NCBI RefSeq assembly: GCF_030546575.1
Contig: NZ_JAUOTN010000001.1
Coordinates: 310,001 to 374,000 of the forward strand
DNA from: Pontibacter coccineus
GTDB lineage: Bacteria; Bacteroidota; Bacteroidia; Cytophagales; Hymenobacteraceae
Direction: 5' to 3'
Length of the DNA stretch: 64,000 nt
Shown here: positions 16,860 through 25,357 of the stretch, piece by piece
Layout of the letters: each line of letters starts with the position of its first letter
Numbering within the stretch: the first letter of the stretch is position 1
Program-made: the position numbers and the translations under genes
The notes under the pieces: generated by a model
Database searches by the model: none
Told to the model about the DNA's origin: nothing
The model's input: the letters and a program-made list of their open reading frames with translations, nothing else

Positions 16860-18458
16860 ATGAAGAAAAACCCTATTCACATGCTGGCCCTGGCCTTGAT
16901 GCTGTCAGGCGGTGTGAGCAGCGTGGCTTTCGCGCAGCGACCACAGCAACAGGAACAGGCCCAAAAACCACAGGATCCTGTTATCCAGAACATCATCAAG
17001 ATGGCTACCGAAAATTCGCAGCTCGAGACACTGGGCCACGAACTGATGGACGGCATCGGACCAAGACTGGTAGGCACCCCGCAAATGCAGCAGGCAGCAG
17101 ACTGGGCTGTAAACAAGTACAAAGGCTGGGGTATTGATGCCCGCGTGCAGAACTACGGCGAGTGGCGTGGCTGGGAGCGCGGTGTGACGCACATCGACAT
17201 GGTGCATCCGCGTGTAAAATCAATTGAAGGCATGCAGCTGGCCTGGAGCCCTTCTACTCCATCCAAAGGCGTGACGGCTGAGGTAATCACCATGCCGGAA
17301 TTCGCTGACTCGCTTGCTTTCAAGCGCTGGTTACCAAGTGTGAAAGGCAAAATGGTGATGGTATCGATGAACCAGCCGAGCGGTCGCCCGGAGTACAACT
17401 GGAAAGAGTTCGCTACGCCGGAGTCCTTTGAAAAAATGAAGAAAGTGCGTGACGAGCAGAATGCCGCCTGGAGCAAGCGCATTGCCGCTACCGGCAAGAA
17501 CGCCCGCACGCTGCCAGTTGCTTTAGAGCAGGCCGGTGCTGCCGGTATCGTGATGTCGAACTGGTCGCAGGGTTTTGGCGTGAACAAAATCTTCAGCGCC
17601 TATACCAAGAAAATCCCTACCGTTGATATCGCCCTGGAAGACTACGGCATGCTGTATCGTTTGGCAGAGAATGGAAGCAAGCCACGCATCAAGGTAGTAG
17701 CCGACTCGAAGCATTCGAAGAAGCCGGTACCTACTTTCAACACCATCGCCGAAATCAAAGGCTCTGAGAAGCCGGACGAATATGTGATCCTGTCTGCCCA
17801 CTTCGACTCATGGGACGGTGGCACAGGTGCTACGGACAACGGTACCGGTACGATCCTGATGATGGAAGTAATGCGCATTCTGAAGCAGGTATACCCGAAC
17901 CCGAAGCGTACCATTCTGGTAGGCCACTGGGGTAGCGAAGAGCAGGGCCTGAACGGTTCGCGCGCGTTCGTGGAAGACAACCCGGAGATCGTGAAGAAGA
18001 CGCAGGCCGTTTTCAACCAGGACAACGGTACTGGTCGCGTGGCCAACATCTCGGGCCAGGGCTTCCTGAACTCTTACGACTACATGGGCCGCTGGCTGAA
18101 CGCCGTGCCGCGTGAGATCACCAAAGACATCCAGACCTCATACCCAGGTTTCCCGGGTGGTGGTGGTTCTGACCATGCCTCTTTCATTCCGCACGACATC
18201 CCGGCCTTTATGCTGAGCTCCCTGAGCTGGTCTTACGGCAACTATACCTGGCACACCAACCGCGACACCTACGACAAGGTGGTGTTCGACGACGTGCGCA
18301 GCAACGTGATCCTGACAGCGATTCTCGCCTACATGGCCAGCGAAGAGGCGGAACTGGTATCCCGTGAGCGCAGTGTGATGCCGGTGAACCCACGCACAGG
18401 TGAAAAGATGACTTGGCCTGAGCCAAGACCTGCCACCCGCAAAGGTGGTCTGGACTAA
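16860..18458 (+). CDS. M28 family zinc aminopeptidase with PA domain, secreted
   Basis: 532 residues. A signal peptide (1-25, VAFAQ) precedes a protease-associated-type domain (about 120-270) inserted before the M28 catalytic core. Zinc ligands are visible in SAHFDSWDGGTGATDNGTG (His, Asp), HWGSEEQGLNGSRAF (catalytic Glu pair) and GGSDHASFI (His). The length and C-terminus fit Bacteroidota peptidase Q/M28 members acting on peptides in the periplasm or outside the cell. A clear terminator follows. Confidence 0.93.
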   Translation: MKKNPIHMLALALMLSGGVSSVAFAQRPQQQEQAQKPQDPVIQNIIKMATENSQLETLGHELMDGIGPRLVGTPQMQQAADWAVNKYKGWGIDARVQNYGEWRGWERGVTHIDMVHPRVKSIEGMQLAWSPSTPSKGVTAEVITMPEFADSLAFKRWLPSVKGKMVMVSMNQPSGRPEYNWKEFATPESFEKMKKVRDEQNAAWSKRIAATGKNARTLPVALEQAGAAGIVMSNWSQGFGVNKIFSAYTKKIPTVDIALEDYGMLYRLAENGSKPRIKVVADSKHSKKPVPTFNTIAEIKGSEKPDEYVILSAHFDSWDGGTGATDNGTGTILMMEVMRILKQVYPNPKRTILVGHWGSEEQGLNGSRAFVEDNPEIVKKTQAVFNQDNGTGRVANISGQGFLNSYDYMGRWLNAVPREITKDIQTSYPGFPGGGGSDHASFIPHDIPAFMLSSLSWSYGNYTWHTNRDTYDKVVFDDVRSNVILTAILAYMASEEAELVSRERSVMPVNPRTGEKMTWPEPRPATRKGGLD

Positions 18459-18493
18459 TCTATCATTTCGCAGGTCGTATACCTGATCATTCT

Positions 18494-18539
18494 AAAAGCA
18501 CCGCCGCTGCAGACTTTCTGGAGCGGCGGTGCTTTTTTT
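18494..18539 (+). terminator. Intrinsic terminator after the M28 peptidase gene
   Basis: Stem AAAAGCACCGCCGCT / AGCGGCGGTGCTTTT with a 13-base loop and a run of seven T. Confidence 0.9.
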
Positions 18540-18681
18540 GTCCGTCCTGTTTTCACTCGGGCTATCGTTTTTAGAGGCACTTGTAGTTTTTGGGCAGAAC
18601 ACCGTATAAAAACTTTGGCAGTGCAACAGCATCGTTTTTGGTCTGCATGCCGCCGCGTATACCTGAAACCCGAAGACACAC

Positions 18682-19818
18682 ATGATTGGTAAATCGACAT
18701 ACAAGGCCGCACGCGAAGTAGCCCAGGTCGCAGAAGACCATTTTGCCAGCCAGATCAAAGCTGCCAAAGAAATAAACGGTACCAACCTGGCGACTGTCCC
18801 CCCGGCCAGCATTATCGAGACCATGATCGATGCCGCCTTCTGGGCGAGCCTGCGGCGGGAAGAAGGGCACTCCCCCAGGTTATCACTCGCCTTTCTGCCA
18901 CCCGAACAGTCGGAGCAGCCGCTCATGTTTGAGCATCACCTCACGCTATCCTCCGCTGTGCTCACCAAAATCGGACCGGGTGTGGAGCGGCCCGGCATAC
19001 ACCTGGGCGTGTGGTACGAAGGCGACTACCTGCACATCTGGGGCATGACGCGCAGTATACCCGACTTTTGCTTTGTGCTCGATGTGTCGGAGCCCGGTTT
19101 GCTGGTGATCAAGCACCGCCGGCAGGATGGCTTTGGCAAATTTGTGAACGTGGCCGTGCTGACGGGGGACCAGGTCAAGATCGTAGACGAACAAAGCGTC
19201 AACATACCTGACTGCCCTGATCTATTGTACTCGCTGCTGGGTTTCAATTCGCTGACTGTCTGGAACAAGTCGCTCAATGTGATGGTGCAGCTGGCTGTGT
19301 CGATGCGGTCCCATCAGAAAGGCGGCATCCTGCTGGTTGTGCCTACGGGCTCCGAGGCATGGCGCGAGTCTATCCGGCACCCGATGCGGTATGCGGTAGG
19401 GCCTGCCTATTCTGAACTGGCGGAATTGATGCTGCGGCAAGACGATAAAGACCTGCATTGGCAGGATGAGATGAAACGGGCGATTGATGCGATGGCCGGC
19501 TTTACGGCGGTGGACGGCGCCACCATCATCAGTGACAAGTATGAACTGTATGGCTTCGGCGCCAAGATTGACCGAAAGCTGGGGAGCAAGCCGGTAGAGA
19601 AGCTGATCTTGACAGAGCCCGTCATCGGGGGCGGGGCAACCATAGACCAGCCTGCACTGACTGGCGGCACACGGCATTTGTCGGCGGCCCAGTTCGTACA
19701 CGACCAACGTGACGCGATTGCAATGGTCGCTTCCCAGGACGGTCGCTTCACCATCTTCAGCTGGTCCACCTGCGAGAACATGGTGCAGGCTAACCGCATT
19801 GACTCGCTGCTGCTATAA
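18682..19818 (+). CDS. Diadenylate cyclase (DAC/DisA_N)-like protein with N-terminal sensor-type domain
   Basis: 378 residues. The last ~110 residues look like a DAC domain: Asp278-Gly279-Ala280 in VDGATIISDKYELYGFGA, then GGTRHLSAAQFVHDQRDAIA with Arg331-His332-Leu333, then a closing strand (SQDGRFTIFSW). In canonical c-di-AMP synthases these are DGA and RHR; here the last Arg is Leu. Residues ~1-260 form another domain, probably the sensor domain found with DAC in some Bacteroidota proteins (called DACNV in databases, from memory). There is no membrane segment. If active it would make c-di-AMP from ATP. It stands alone; an AT-rich desert follows. Confidence 0.7.
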   Translation: MIGKSTYKAAREVAQVAEDHFASQIKAAKEINGTNLATVPPASIIETMIDAAFWASLRREEGHSPRLSLAFLPPEQSEQPLMFEHHLTLSSAVLTKIGPGVERPGIHLGVWYEGDYLHIWGMTRSIPDFCFVLDVSEPGLLVIKHRRQDGFGKFVNVAVLTGDQVKIVDEQSVNIPDCPDLLYSLLGFNSLTVWNKSLNVMVQLAVSMRSHQKGGILLVVPTGSEAWRESIRHPMRYAVGPAYSELAELMLRQDDKDLHWQDEMKRAIDAMAGFTAVDGATIISDKYELYGFGAKIDRKLGSKPVEKLILTEPVIGGGATIDQPALTGGTRHLSAAQFVHDQRDAIAMVASQDGRFTIFSWSTCENMVQANRIDSLLL

Positions 19819-20075
19819 GGGCCTTTTATATTCTTTTTCTGATATTCTACCTTATATATTATTTTAATTAGAAAAACTACCAATGATCAATATTTTAAAA
19901 TTTCTGTTTCATAGTGCCTATATTATTATAGGCCTTCGTCTCTCTTGTATCTTAATTACTGAAACTAACCTTTGCACAATAGCAGGTATAAACCAGATAA
20001 TTATTCTCAAATAGAGCTGATAAGGTTTCCAGATTTGGTTTCCTCCTTTAAGGGGAAATATCAACGTATAATGAA

Positions 20076-20115
20076 GCACTAATTCTCCCTGTATGCATAC
20101 AGGGAGAATTAGTGC
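20076..20115. repeat. 40-bp perfect palindrome without spacer
   Basis: Arms of 20 bases (starting GCACTAATTCTCCCTGTATG) meet with no loop; the centre is GTATGCATAC. There is no T-run on either side, so it is not a typical terminator. It could form a cruciform or be a binding site or a relic of a mobile element. Confidence 0.85.
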
Positions 20116-20641
20116 AATTTGATTGGAAACATTCATAGCCTGAAACAAAGGCTCCAAGGACTCAAAGCAATAAATGTAATTAATTTCTCATTGTATTTGT
20201 ACTTGAAGCTAAATATTTATTCTGACATAAAAATTAGCCAATTAGATATTGCTTATGATAATTAGTTCTGAGTAAATAATCTTCTCGTTCCATCCGCATT
20301 TACTTAAAACCTACTTCCAACATTAAACTTACGTGTTAGACGGTGGCTAGTCAAATAAAAATTTTAATGACTCTTATAGGCATAGTTATCAGGGAAATAA
20401 AAAATTCACCTATAATTTAAATAAAAATAGTTAATAACCATTTTTTATTATGATTTTTACTATAACAATTTACACCTAAATACGTTTTTAAATTTATTAT
20501 ATTAATAAGAATGATAGCATCATTACTAAGTTTTGTTATTATCCTATCTATTAGAAAAATATAAGTTTAATCATAACTATACCAAAACCTGATAATACGA
20601 CTTGTTATACAAATATCATTTTATACATATTTAGCAAGAAC

Positions 20642-20680
20642 AAAATCTACCATTGCATTTAAATGTAATGGTAGATTTTT
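20642..20680. repeat. 38-bp near-perfect palindrome, terminator-like
   Basis: Arms AAAATCTACCATT / AATGGTAGATTTT enclose a palindromic core CATTTAAATG, with a single G/T mismatch inside. T-rich sequence on the right and A-rich on the left make it a possible bidirectional terminator, although no gene ends nearby. Confidence 0.75.
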
Positions 20681-20912
20681 CTCCTTCTTTTTAATAGAAA
20701 AGTTTACAACAATTTACGATAGAAGAGCTAGTGAATAAATAAGTTATATTTTGATTCACATATCTTAGTTAAAGATAAATTGTAAATTTTGCATGTTTTA
20801 TATAGTTATTACCAATACCAATGTAAAACTATATTGATAAAGCAGGCAACAAGAATCAAACTACTCTTATAGGATTAAAATAAATATTTTAACATCTGAA
20901 TTTTGGAGCTAT

Positions 20913-21824
20913 ATGGATTTCAAATATAAATGTTACCTACAGAGAGTGTTTTCTGCAATTCCAAATGGAGAAAAACTAAACTATATTTTTCAGAAAAACA
21001 TAACCAAACGCTTACCTCGACCTGATAAAATATTTAACAGAAAGATTGATAATGCCTTAAGCCATTATGAAAATTACAAAGTCTTCAATAGGTTAAAAGA
21101 TAGTCCGGATATAAGGCAATATTATGAATTTGGAGCAGGTTGGGATCTCATCATACCACTATCTATTGCTCAATTAGGCTTTGAAGTAACCTGCATTGAT
21201 ATACGAAAACTCCTGATGCCTGAGTTGATTTTAAACACAATATTAAGGTTAAATGCATATAAAAATGAAGCAAATGACCCAATAAGTGCTGAAGTAAGTG
21301 ATAAGTCAGATGAAACCTTACTGAAGTATATGAAAGATAATTTTAACTTAAATTATTTTGCACCAAAAGATGCAAGAGATACGGGCTTTGCGTCTGACAG
21401 CTTTGACTTTATCTCTTCCTCCAACACATTTGAACATATTCCTAAAAAAGATATATACGCCATATTGCTTGAATCATACAGGATACTTAAAGTGGGCGGT
21501 GTTTTCTCAATGCGTATTGATTATCAGGATCATTGGTCTTATTTCGACAAAAATATATCTGCCTATAACTACCTTAAATATTCTTCTGAGGAGTGGAGAA
21601 AGTATAACCCTTCGCTACATTATCAAAACAGATTAAGGCATTCAGATTATATGGGTTTAATTTCCCAAACTGATTTCAAAGTTGTTAAAGAAACACCTCG
21701 TTACCCCACAAATTCAGACCTTGAAGTACTCAACAGATTAGACATAGATGAGGAATTTTCTAGCTATGATAAGAACGATTTGGGTATACGTGGTTCTGAG
21801 ATTGTGCTGTTAAAACAGTCTTAA
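20913..21824 (+). CDS. Class I SAM-dependent methyltransferase, AT-rich
   Basis: 303 residues. The SAM-binding motif I is YYEFGAGWDLIIPLSIAQ followed by VTCIDIRK; the later motif DSFDFISSSNTFEHIPK, then ILKVGGVFSMRIDYQDHWS, completes a type-11-like methyltransferase core. The N-terminal ~60 residues are basic. A GGAG lies 5 bases before the ATG. Codon use is strongly AT-biased compared with neighbours, and the gene lies alone in an AT-rich island, which suggests recent transfer. Such genes often methylate sugars in surface-polysaccharide clusters, but no such cluster is present; the substrate is unknown. Confidence 0.85.
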   Translation: MDFKYKCYLQRVFSAIPNGEKLNYIFQKNITKRLPRPDKIFNRKIDNALSHYENYKVFNRLKDSPDIRQYYEFGAGWDLIIPLSIAQLGFEVTCIDIRKLLMPELILNTILRLNAYKNEANDPISAEVSDKSDETLLKYMKDNFNLNYFAPKDARDTGFASDSFDFISSSNTFEHIPKKDIYAILLESYRILKVGGVFSMRIDYQDHWSYFDKNISAYNYLKYSSEEWRKYNPSLHYQNRLRHSDYMGLISQTDFKVVKETPRYPTNSDLEVLNRLDIDEEFSSYDKNDLGIRGSEIVLLKQS

Positions 21825-22030
21825 ATTTTAATTTCAGGCTCGAGTCTGGACTTAGGATGTTAAATGTGAATTTACTGTTTAGTATTTAGACATATTAATC
21901 AAAGCAGAAAGTTACCAGGTATAGTCGGTTAACTACAGCACACGGCGTCTGATACTTTCTCACTTATCCGCCTGTTTTTTAATGCTTCAAACAGTTTATA
22001 CTCCTACCCCTCTTGATACTTTACTAGTTG

Positions 22031-23242
22031 TTATAAAAGCCCGGTTAGCAACTGGGTCTTACCGCCCAGTATACCTGCTGCGTTTCCGTCCAGCCAGTTG
22101 TGCAGCAGCGTGGCATAGATGTTTCGGAAGTCGATGCTATACCTTAAGTCGCCCTGGTCGAGGTCCTGCAGGTTAGGGCCTTCGTTGTAAACGCCTGCCT
22201 GCTTCAGTTTTCCGCCGATCAGGAACAGGTTGTTGGCCGTTCCGTGGTCGGTCCCGTTGCTGGCGTTCTGCGCCACGCGCCGGCCAAACTCCGAAAACAC
22301 CATGATCACGGTATTGTCAAACTCCTGCTGCTGCCTTAGATCCTCCACAAAGCTGTATAGGCCCTCTGAAAGCTCCCGCAACAGGTTCGCCTGCTGCCCC
22401 GCCTGCCGCACATGCGTGTCGAACCCGGTAAGCGAGGCATAGTATACGCGCGACTCCACTCCGGAGGCGATCAGCTCGGCGATGGTTTTCAGGTTGCGGG
22501 CAAACTCACCGTTCGGATAGTTTTTTTTGCTGCGGTATACCTTGGTTTTCTCCTGCAGGTAACCGGCCGATTGCTGGGTATCGATCAGCGTCTTATAAAG
22601 GTAGTCCACTTGGTGGTGTGAGTGTTCCTCTGCGTGTAACTGGGCCGCCTGTTTCAGGAACTGGTCGTTCGTGGCCTGGAAAAAGCGCTTCACATCCTGC
22701 ACGGCTATACCTGTGTATTGCTCCCCTTTCAGCGCCAGGCTGAGCGTGTCGTCCACTTCAATGGCGGCATAGTTGGCCGAAGGCCCGGATAAGCTGTCGA
22801 GGTAGCGGCCCAGCCAGCCGGTGTTCAGGTATTCGTCGGAGGCGCTGCCCGACTGCCAGATGTCCATGGAGCGGAAGTGTGAGCGGTCCGGATCGGGGTA
22901 GCCGACGCTGTTCAGAATAGACACGTAGCCCTGGTCGTATAGGAGCCGCATCTTTTCCATCGCCGGATTCAGTCCGAGCCCTTTGTCCAGCGTGAGCACT
23001 TCCCGGGCAGGTATAGCCAGGGTGGGACGCGCTTTGTAGTACAAGTCGTTCTGGTACGGCACGACGGTGTTCAGGCCGTCGTTGCCGCCGCTGAGCTGAA
23101 TCACCACCAGCCTTTTGCCATTAGAATTGGCCAGCAGCGGCAATCCACCCCGATCCAGGCCGTGCAGAAAATTGGGAACCAGCAGCATACCCGAGGCCAG
23201 CGCCGACATTTTGATAAATTCTCTTCTGGAATTAGTTGCCAT
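22031..23242 (-). CDS. DUF1501 family protein, Tat-type signal
   Basis: 403 residues. The N-terminus MATNSRREFIKMSALASG carries a twin-arginine-type signal. The body shows family marks: VIQLSGGNDGLNTVVPY, GYPDPDRSHFRSMDIWQSG, VMVFSEFGRRVAQNASNGTDHG and LLHNWLDG. DUF1501 proteins resemble the alkaline-phosphatase/sulfatase fold and nearly always pair with DUF1800; the function is unknown. It follows the DUF1800 gene by 24 bp in the same operon. Confidence 0.92.
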   Translation of the reverse strand: MATNSRREFIKMSALASGMLLVPNFLHGLDRGGLPLLANSNGKRLVVIQLSGGNDGLNTVVPYQNDLYYKARPTLAIPAREVLTLDKGLGLNPAMEKMRLLYDQGYVSILNSVGYPDPDRSHFRSMDIWQSGSASDEYLNTGWLGRYLDSLSGPSANYAAIEVDDTLSLALKGEQYTGIAVQDVKRFFQATNDQFLKQAAQLHAEEHSHHQVDYLYKTLIDTQQSAGYLQEKTKVYRSKKNYPNGEFARNLKTIAELIASGVESRVYYASLTGFDTHVRQAGQQANLLRELSEGLYSFVEDLRQQQEFDNTVIMVFSEFGRRVAQNASNGTDHGTANNLFLIGGKLKQAGVYNEGPNLQDLDQGDLRYSIDFRNIYATLLHNWLDGNAAGILGGKTQLLTGLL

Positions 23243-23266
23243 AGTGCAAATGTGAGCGGTGGAAAA

Positions 23267-24679
23267 CTAGCATAACTGGTACTCGGGTAATGAAAGCAGC
23301 CGAAGCGTCAGCAGCGTGACTTTGTCGGCGTGCGCGGCCCCCGACGGTACATGCTGCGTAAGCAGTGCTGTTGTTTCCGGCCGCAGGGGCACTTGCAGCA
23401 GCTTTTGGCTCAGCTTTTCGATCAGCTCACTATCCTTTACTTTCTGCAATTGCTGGTGCAGCCCGCTCAGGTCGGCTTTGGCGCGCACGGTCCGTAAGCC
23501 ATCCTGCCGGCGCTTTCGCGGTGCGGTGGGTTCAGTGTCGTCGTCAGGTTTCAGGCTCACTTCCAGCGCCGCATCCTGCAGCAGCGCCGGGCCGATGCGC
23601 AGTCTAAAAGCGAGTGTGGAGCTGTCGATCCAATTGCGGCCACCAGCCCAGCCACTTACATTCGGCGGCCTGAACAGTTCCTGCCCCATCGCCCGCTGCA
23701 ACACCAGCGGACTGCGGCCATCGGCATAGGTCAGGTCAAACTGGCGCTGCAAACCAGCCAGTAGCTCAATTGGCGATTTGATTTTGCTCCCCACTACATC
23801 CGGTCCGTAAAACCACTTTGCCCTGAAGATCTTCTCCAGCAGCTTGGGTATATCGTAGCCTGTTTCGTAAAAATAACTGCTCAAGGCCTGAACGCGCTCC
23901 GGATTGGGCACATCGCTCACAAAAAAGGCATAGAGCTTCGCTGTCAGAAATTGGGCCGTGCGCGGGTTTTCGACGATCATTTGCAAAATCTCCTCCCCGC
24001 TAAAATTTCCCCGCTTCCCCATAAAAGTTTTTTGGCCCCGATCGTGCTGGCGCGCCCGGAACACGAACTCGCCCTGCGGGTTGTAAGACCAGCCGGTAAA
24101 GGCACGGGCGGCTTCCTTGATGTCCTGTTCGGTATAGTGTCCGCGCCCCAGCGTAAAAAGCTCGAGCAGTTCGCGGGCAAAGTTCTCGTTGGGGCGCTGT
24201 TTGCGGTTTTGCTGGTTGTTTAGAAACTGCAGCATACCGGGGTCTTTGGAAATGGCCAGCAGCAGGTCGGGGAATTTGCCGAGCGCATGCTCACGCAGGG
24301 TGTTGTGCTGCAGCAGGGCAAAGCGGGGCTCCCGCAGACGGCAGGCGAAGTGTCCGTGCCAGAAGAGTGTCATCTTCTCCCGCAGCTGGGCCTCGGAAGT
24401 AGCCATTTGCTGGAGCCAAGTATTATTGAGCAGTACAAACCCCTGCTGACGCTCCCGCTGCCGCAACTGGCGCATCTCGGCATTTTGAGCATCAGCCTGC
24501 CGTGAAGTTTCAGTGTGTGGAAGTGTTACCTGCAGCGGGGCTACCTGGCCCGCTGCATGAAGTAGTTCACGAACGGCTTGCTTGATCCCGGGGATCGCCT
24601 GATCCGACCTGAAAGGTATACCAAAACCAGCCCGCCAGTAGAGGTGCTGTAGCTTTTGTTCGCGTGCTGAAGTTTTCAT
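23267..24679 (-). CDS. DUF1800 family protein
   Basis: About 470 residues from the ATG at 24679 (MKTSAREQKLQHLYWRAGFG); an upstream GTG at 24715 is less likely. Family motifs are HLYWRAGFG, FWHGHFACR, NENFARELLELFTLGRGHYTEQDIKEAARAFTGW and RPPNVSGWAGGRNWID. Unlike the usual DUF1800 protein it has a charged insert near residues 380-400 (PDDDTEPTAPRKRRQDG). It is first in the operon with DUF1501; the function of the pair is unknown. Confidence 0.92.
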   Translation of the reverse strand: MKTSAREQKLQHLYWRAGFGIPFRSDQAIPGIKQAVRELLHAAGQVAPLQVTLPHTETSRQADAQNAEMRQLRQRERQQGFVLLNNTWLQQMATSEAQLREKMTLFWHGHFACRLREPRFALLQHNTLREHALGKFPDLLLAISKDPGMLQFLNNQQNRKQRPNENFARELLELFTLGRGHYTEQDIKEAARAFTGWSYNPQGEFVFRARQHDRGQKTFMGKRGNFSGEEILQMIVENPRTAQFLTAKLYAFFVSDVPNPERVQALSSYFYETGYDIPKLLEKIFRAKWFYGPDVVGSKIKSPIELLAGLQRQFDLTYADGRSPLVLQRAMGQELFRPPNVSGWAGGRNWIDSSTLAFRLRIGPALLQDAALEVSLKPDDDTEPTAPRKRRQDGLRTVRAKADLSGLHQQLQKVKDSELIEKLSQKLLQVPLRPETTALLTQHVPSGAAHADKVTLLTLRLLSLPEYQLC

Positions 24680-24764
24680 GCGGATGCCATTTAAACTTAG
24701 ATGAAAAAGTCTCACCAGGGTTTAAATATACCTGAAAATATATATCGTCAGGTATGGCCTCCAA

Positions 24765-24793
24765 CAAATTTAAAATCAGCTGGTTTTGAGCAA
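24765..24793 (-). promoter_or_regulatory. Promoter of the DUF1800-DUF1501 operon
   Basis: On the minus strand: TTG (CAA at 24791-24793), an 18-base spacer, then an exact TAnnTTTG (TAAATTTG, read from 24772 down to 24765), 86 bases before the ATG at 24679. Confidence 0.55.
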
Positions 24794-24800
24794 TACGCTG

Positions 24801-25241
24801 CTACGTAAGCTGTGCCTGTTTTTCCTTTTTCCCATACCTTTCCCGCGCCGCCAGAATCTGATCGATGTTGAGTTTGGCCCAGTCGGCGAGTTGCAAAAGC
24901 TGCAGCAGCAGCCCCTGCCCCAATGGCGTCAGGCTGTACTCCACGCGGGGCGGAATTTCAGGATATACCTGCCTGCTCACCAGTCCATCCTCCTCCAGCG
25001 AGCGCAGCGTGACGGTGAGCATGCGCTGCGACACGCCGGTGATCTGGCTTTTCAGCTCGTTAAAGCGCACCTTTTCCTGTTTACCGAGCGTGAGGATGGT
25101 ATAAATGGACCATTTGTCGCCGAAACGGGCCAGAATGTCTTTGATCGGGCAACAGGATTCTACCTCTGCTTTGCCGCACAAAACTTTATCGATCTTTTTC
25201 TGAATCGCAAGTCGCTGATTCTCAACTATAGTTACTTCCAT
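24801..25241 (-). CDS. HxlR-family transcriptional regulator
   Basis: 146 residues, winged helix-turn-helix. The N-terminal SCCPIKDILARFGDKWSI carries the conserved Cys found in redox-sensing members such as YodB and HypR of Bacillus. The DNA-binding region is RFNELKSQITGVSQRMLTVTL, with the wing PRVEYSLTPLG. It is divergent from a nitroreductase gene, and the 116-bp gap holds an inverted repeat over both promoters. This fits control of the nitroreductase and itself in response to thiol or electrophile stress (inference from the Bacillus systems). Confidence 0.92.
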   Translation of the reverse strand: MEVTIVENQRLAIQKKIDKVLCGKAEVESCCPIKDILARFGDKWSIYTILTLGKQEKVRFNELKSQITGVSQRMLTVTLRSLEEDGLVSRQVYPEIPPRVEYSLTPLGQGLLLQLLQLADWAKLNIDQILAARERYGKKEKQAQLT

Positions 25242-25278
25242 GTTACTTGGTGCGGCTGAAGTGCCCGCTTGACAGGTC

Positions 25279-25309
25279 CAAATTTAAGAAATACCTTTGA
25301 GTTACCAAA
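25279..25309 (-). promoter_or_regulatory. Promoter of the hxlR-type gene
   Basis: On the minus strand: TTTG (25309-25306), 19 bases, TAAATTTG (25286-25279), matching the Bacteroidota consensus exactly, 38 bases before the ATG. The TTTG box lies inside the GTTAC-GTAAC repeat. Confidence 0.65.
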
Positions 25310-25324
25310 AGTAACCTAGTTATG
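25296..25324 (+). promoter_or_regulatory. Promoter of the nitroreductase gene
   Basis: TTTG at 25296-25299, 17 bases, TAGTTATG at 25317-25324 (one mismatch to TAnnTTTG), 34 bases before the ATG at 25358. Confidence 0.5.
25301..25315. promoter_or_regulatory. Probable operator (GTTAC-N5-GTAAC)
   Basis: A perfect 5-bp inverted repeat GTTAC CAAAA... GTAAC overlaps the -33 box of the regulator promoter and lies between the boxes of the nitroreductase promoter. A degenerate second copy (GTTACTGGTAAT) follows at 25329-25340. It is a natural site for the HxlR-type dimer. Confidence 0.55.
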
Positions 25325-25357
25325 AAACGTTACTGGTAATTTAACTGTTGTATAGAC

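Larger units (their letters stand above)
19819..20912. other. AT-rich gene-free stretch with two large palindromes
   Basis: About 1.1 kb that is far more AT-rich than its surroundings. No convincing coding frame was found; the longest (19918-20157, minus) runs through a palindrome arm and resembles nothing. It holds perfect and near-perfect palindromes at 20076-20115 and 20642-20679. Only one AGGTATA word occurs here, near 19984. Confidence 0.7.

Noticed and set aside
19918..20157. 79-residue minus-strand frame in the AT-rich desert
   Set aside because: It runs through the 40-bp palindrome, has no family likeness and no promoter or start context.
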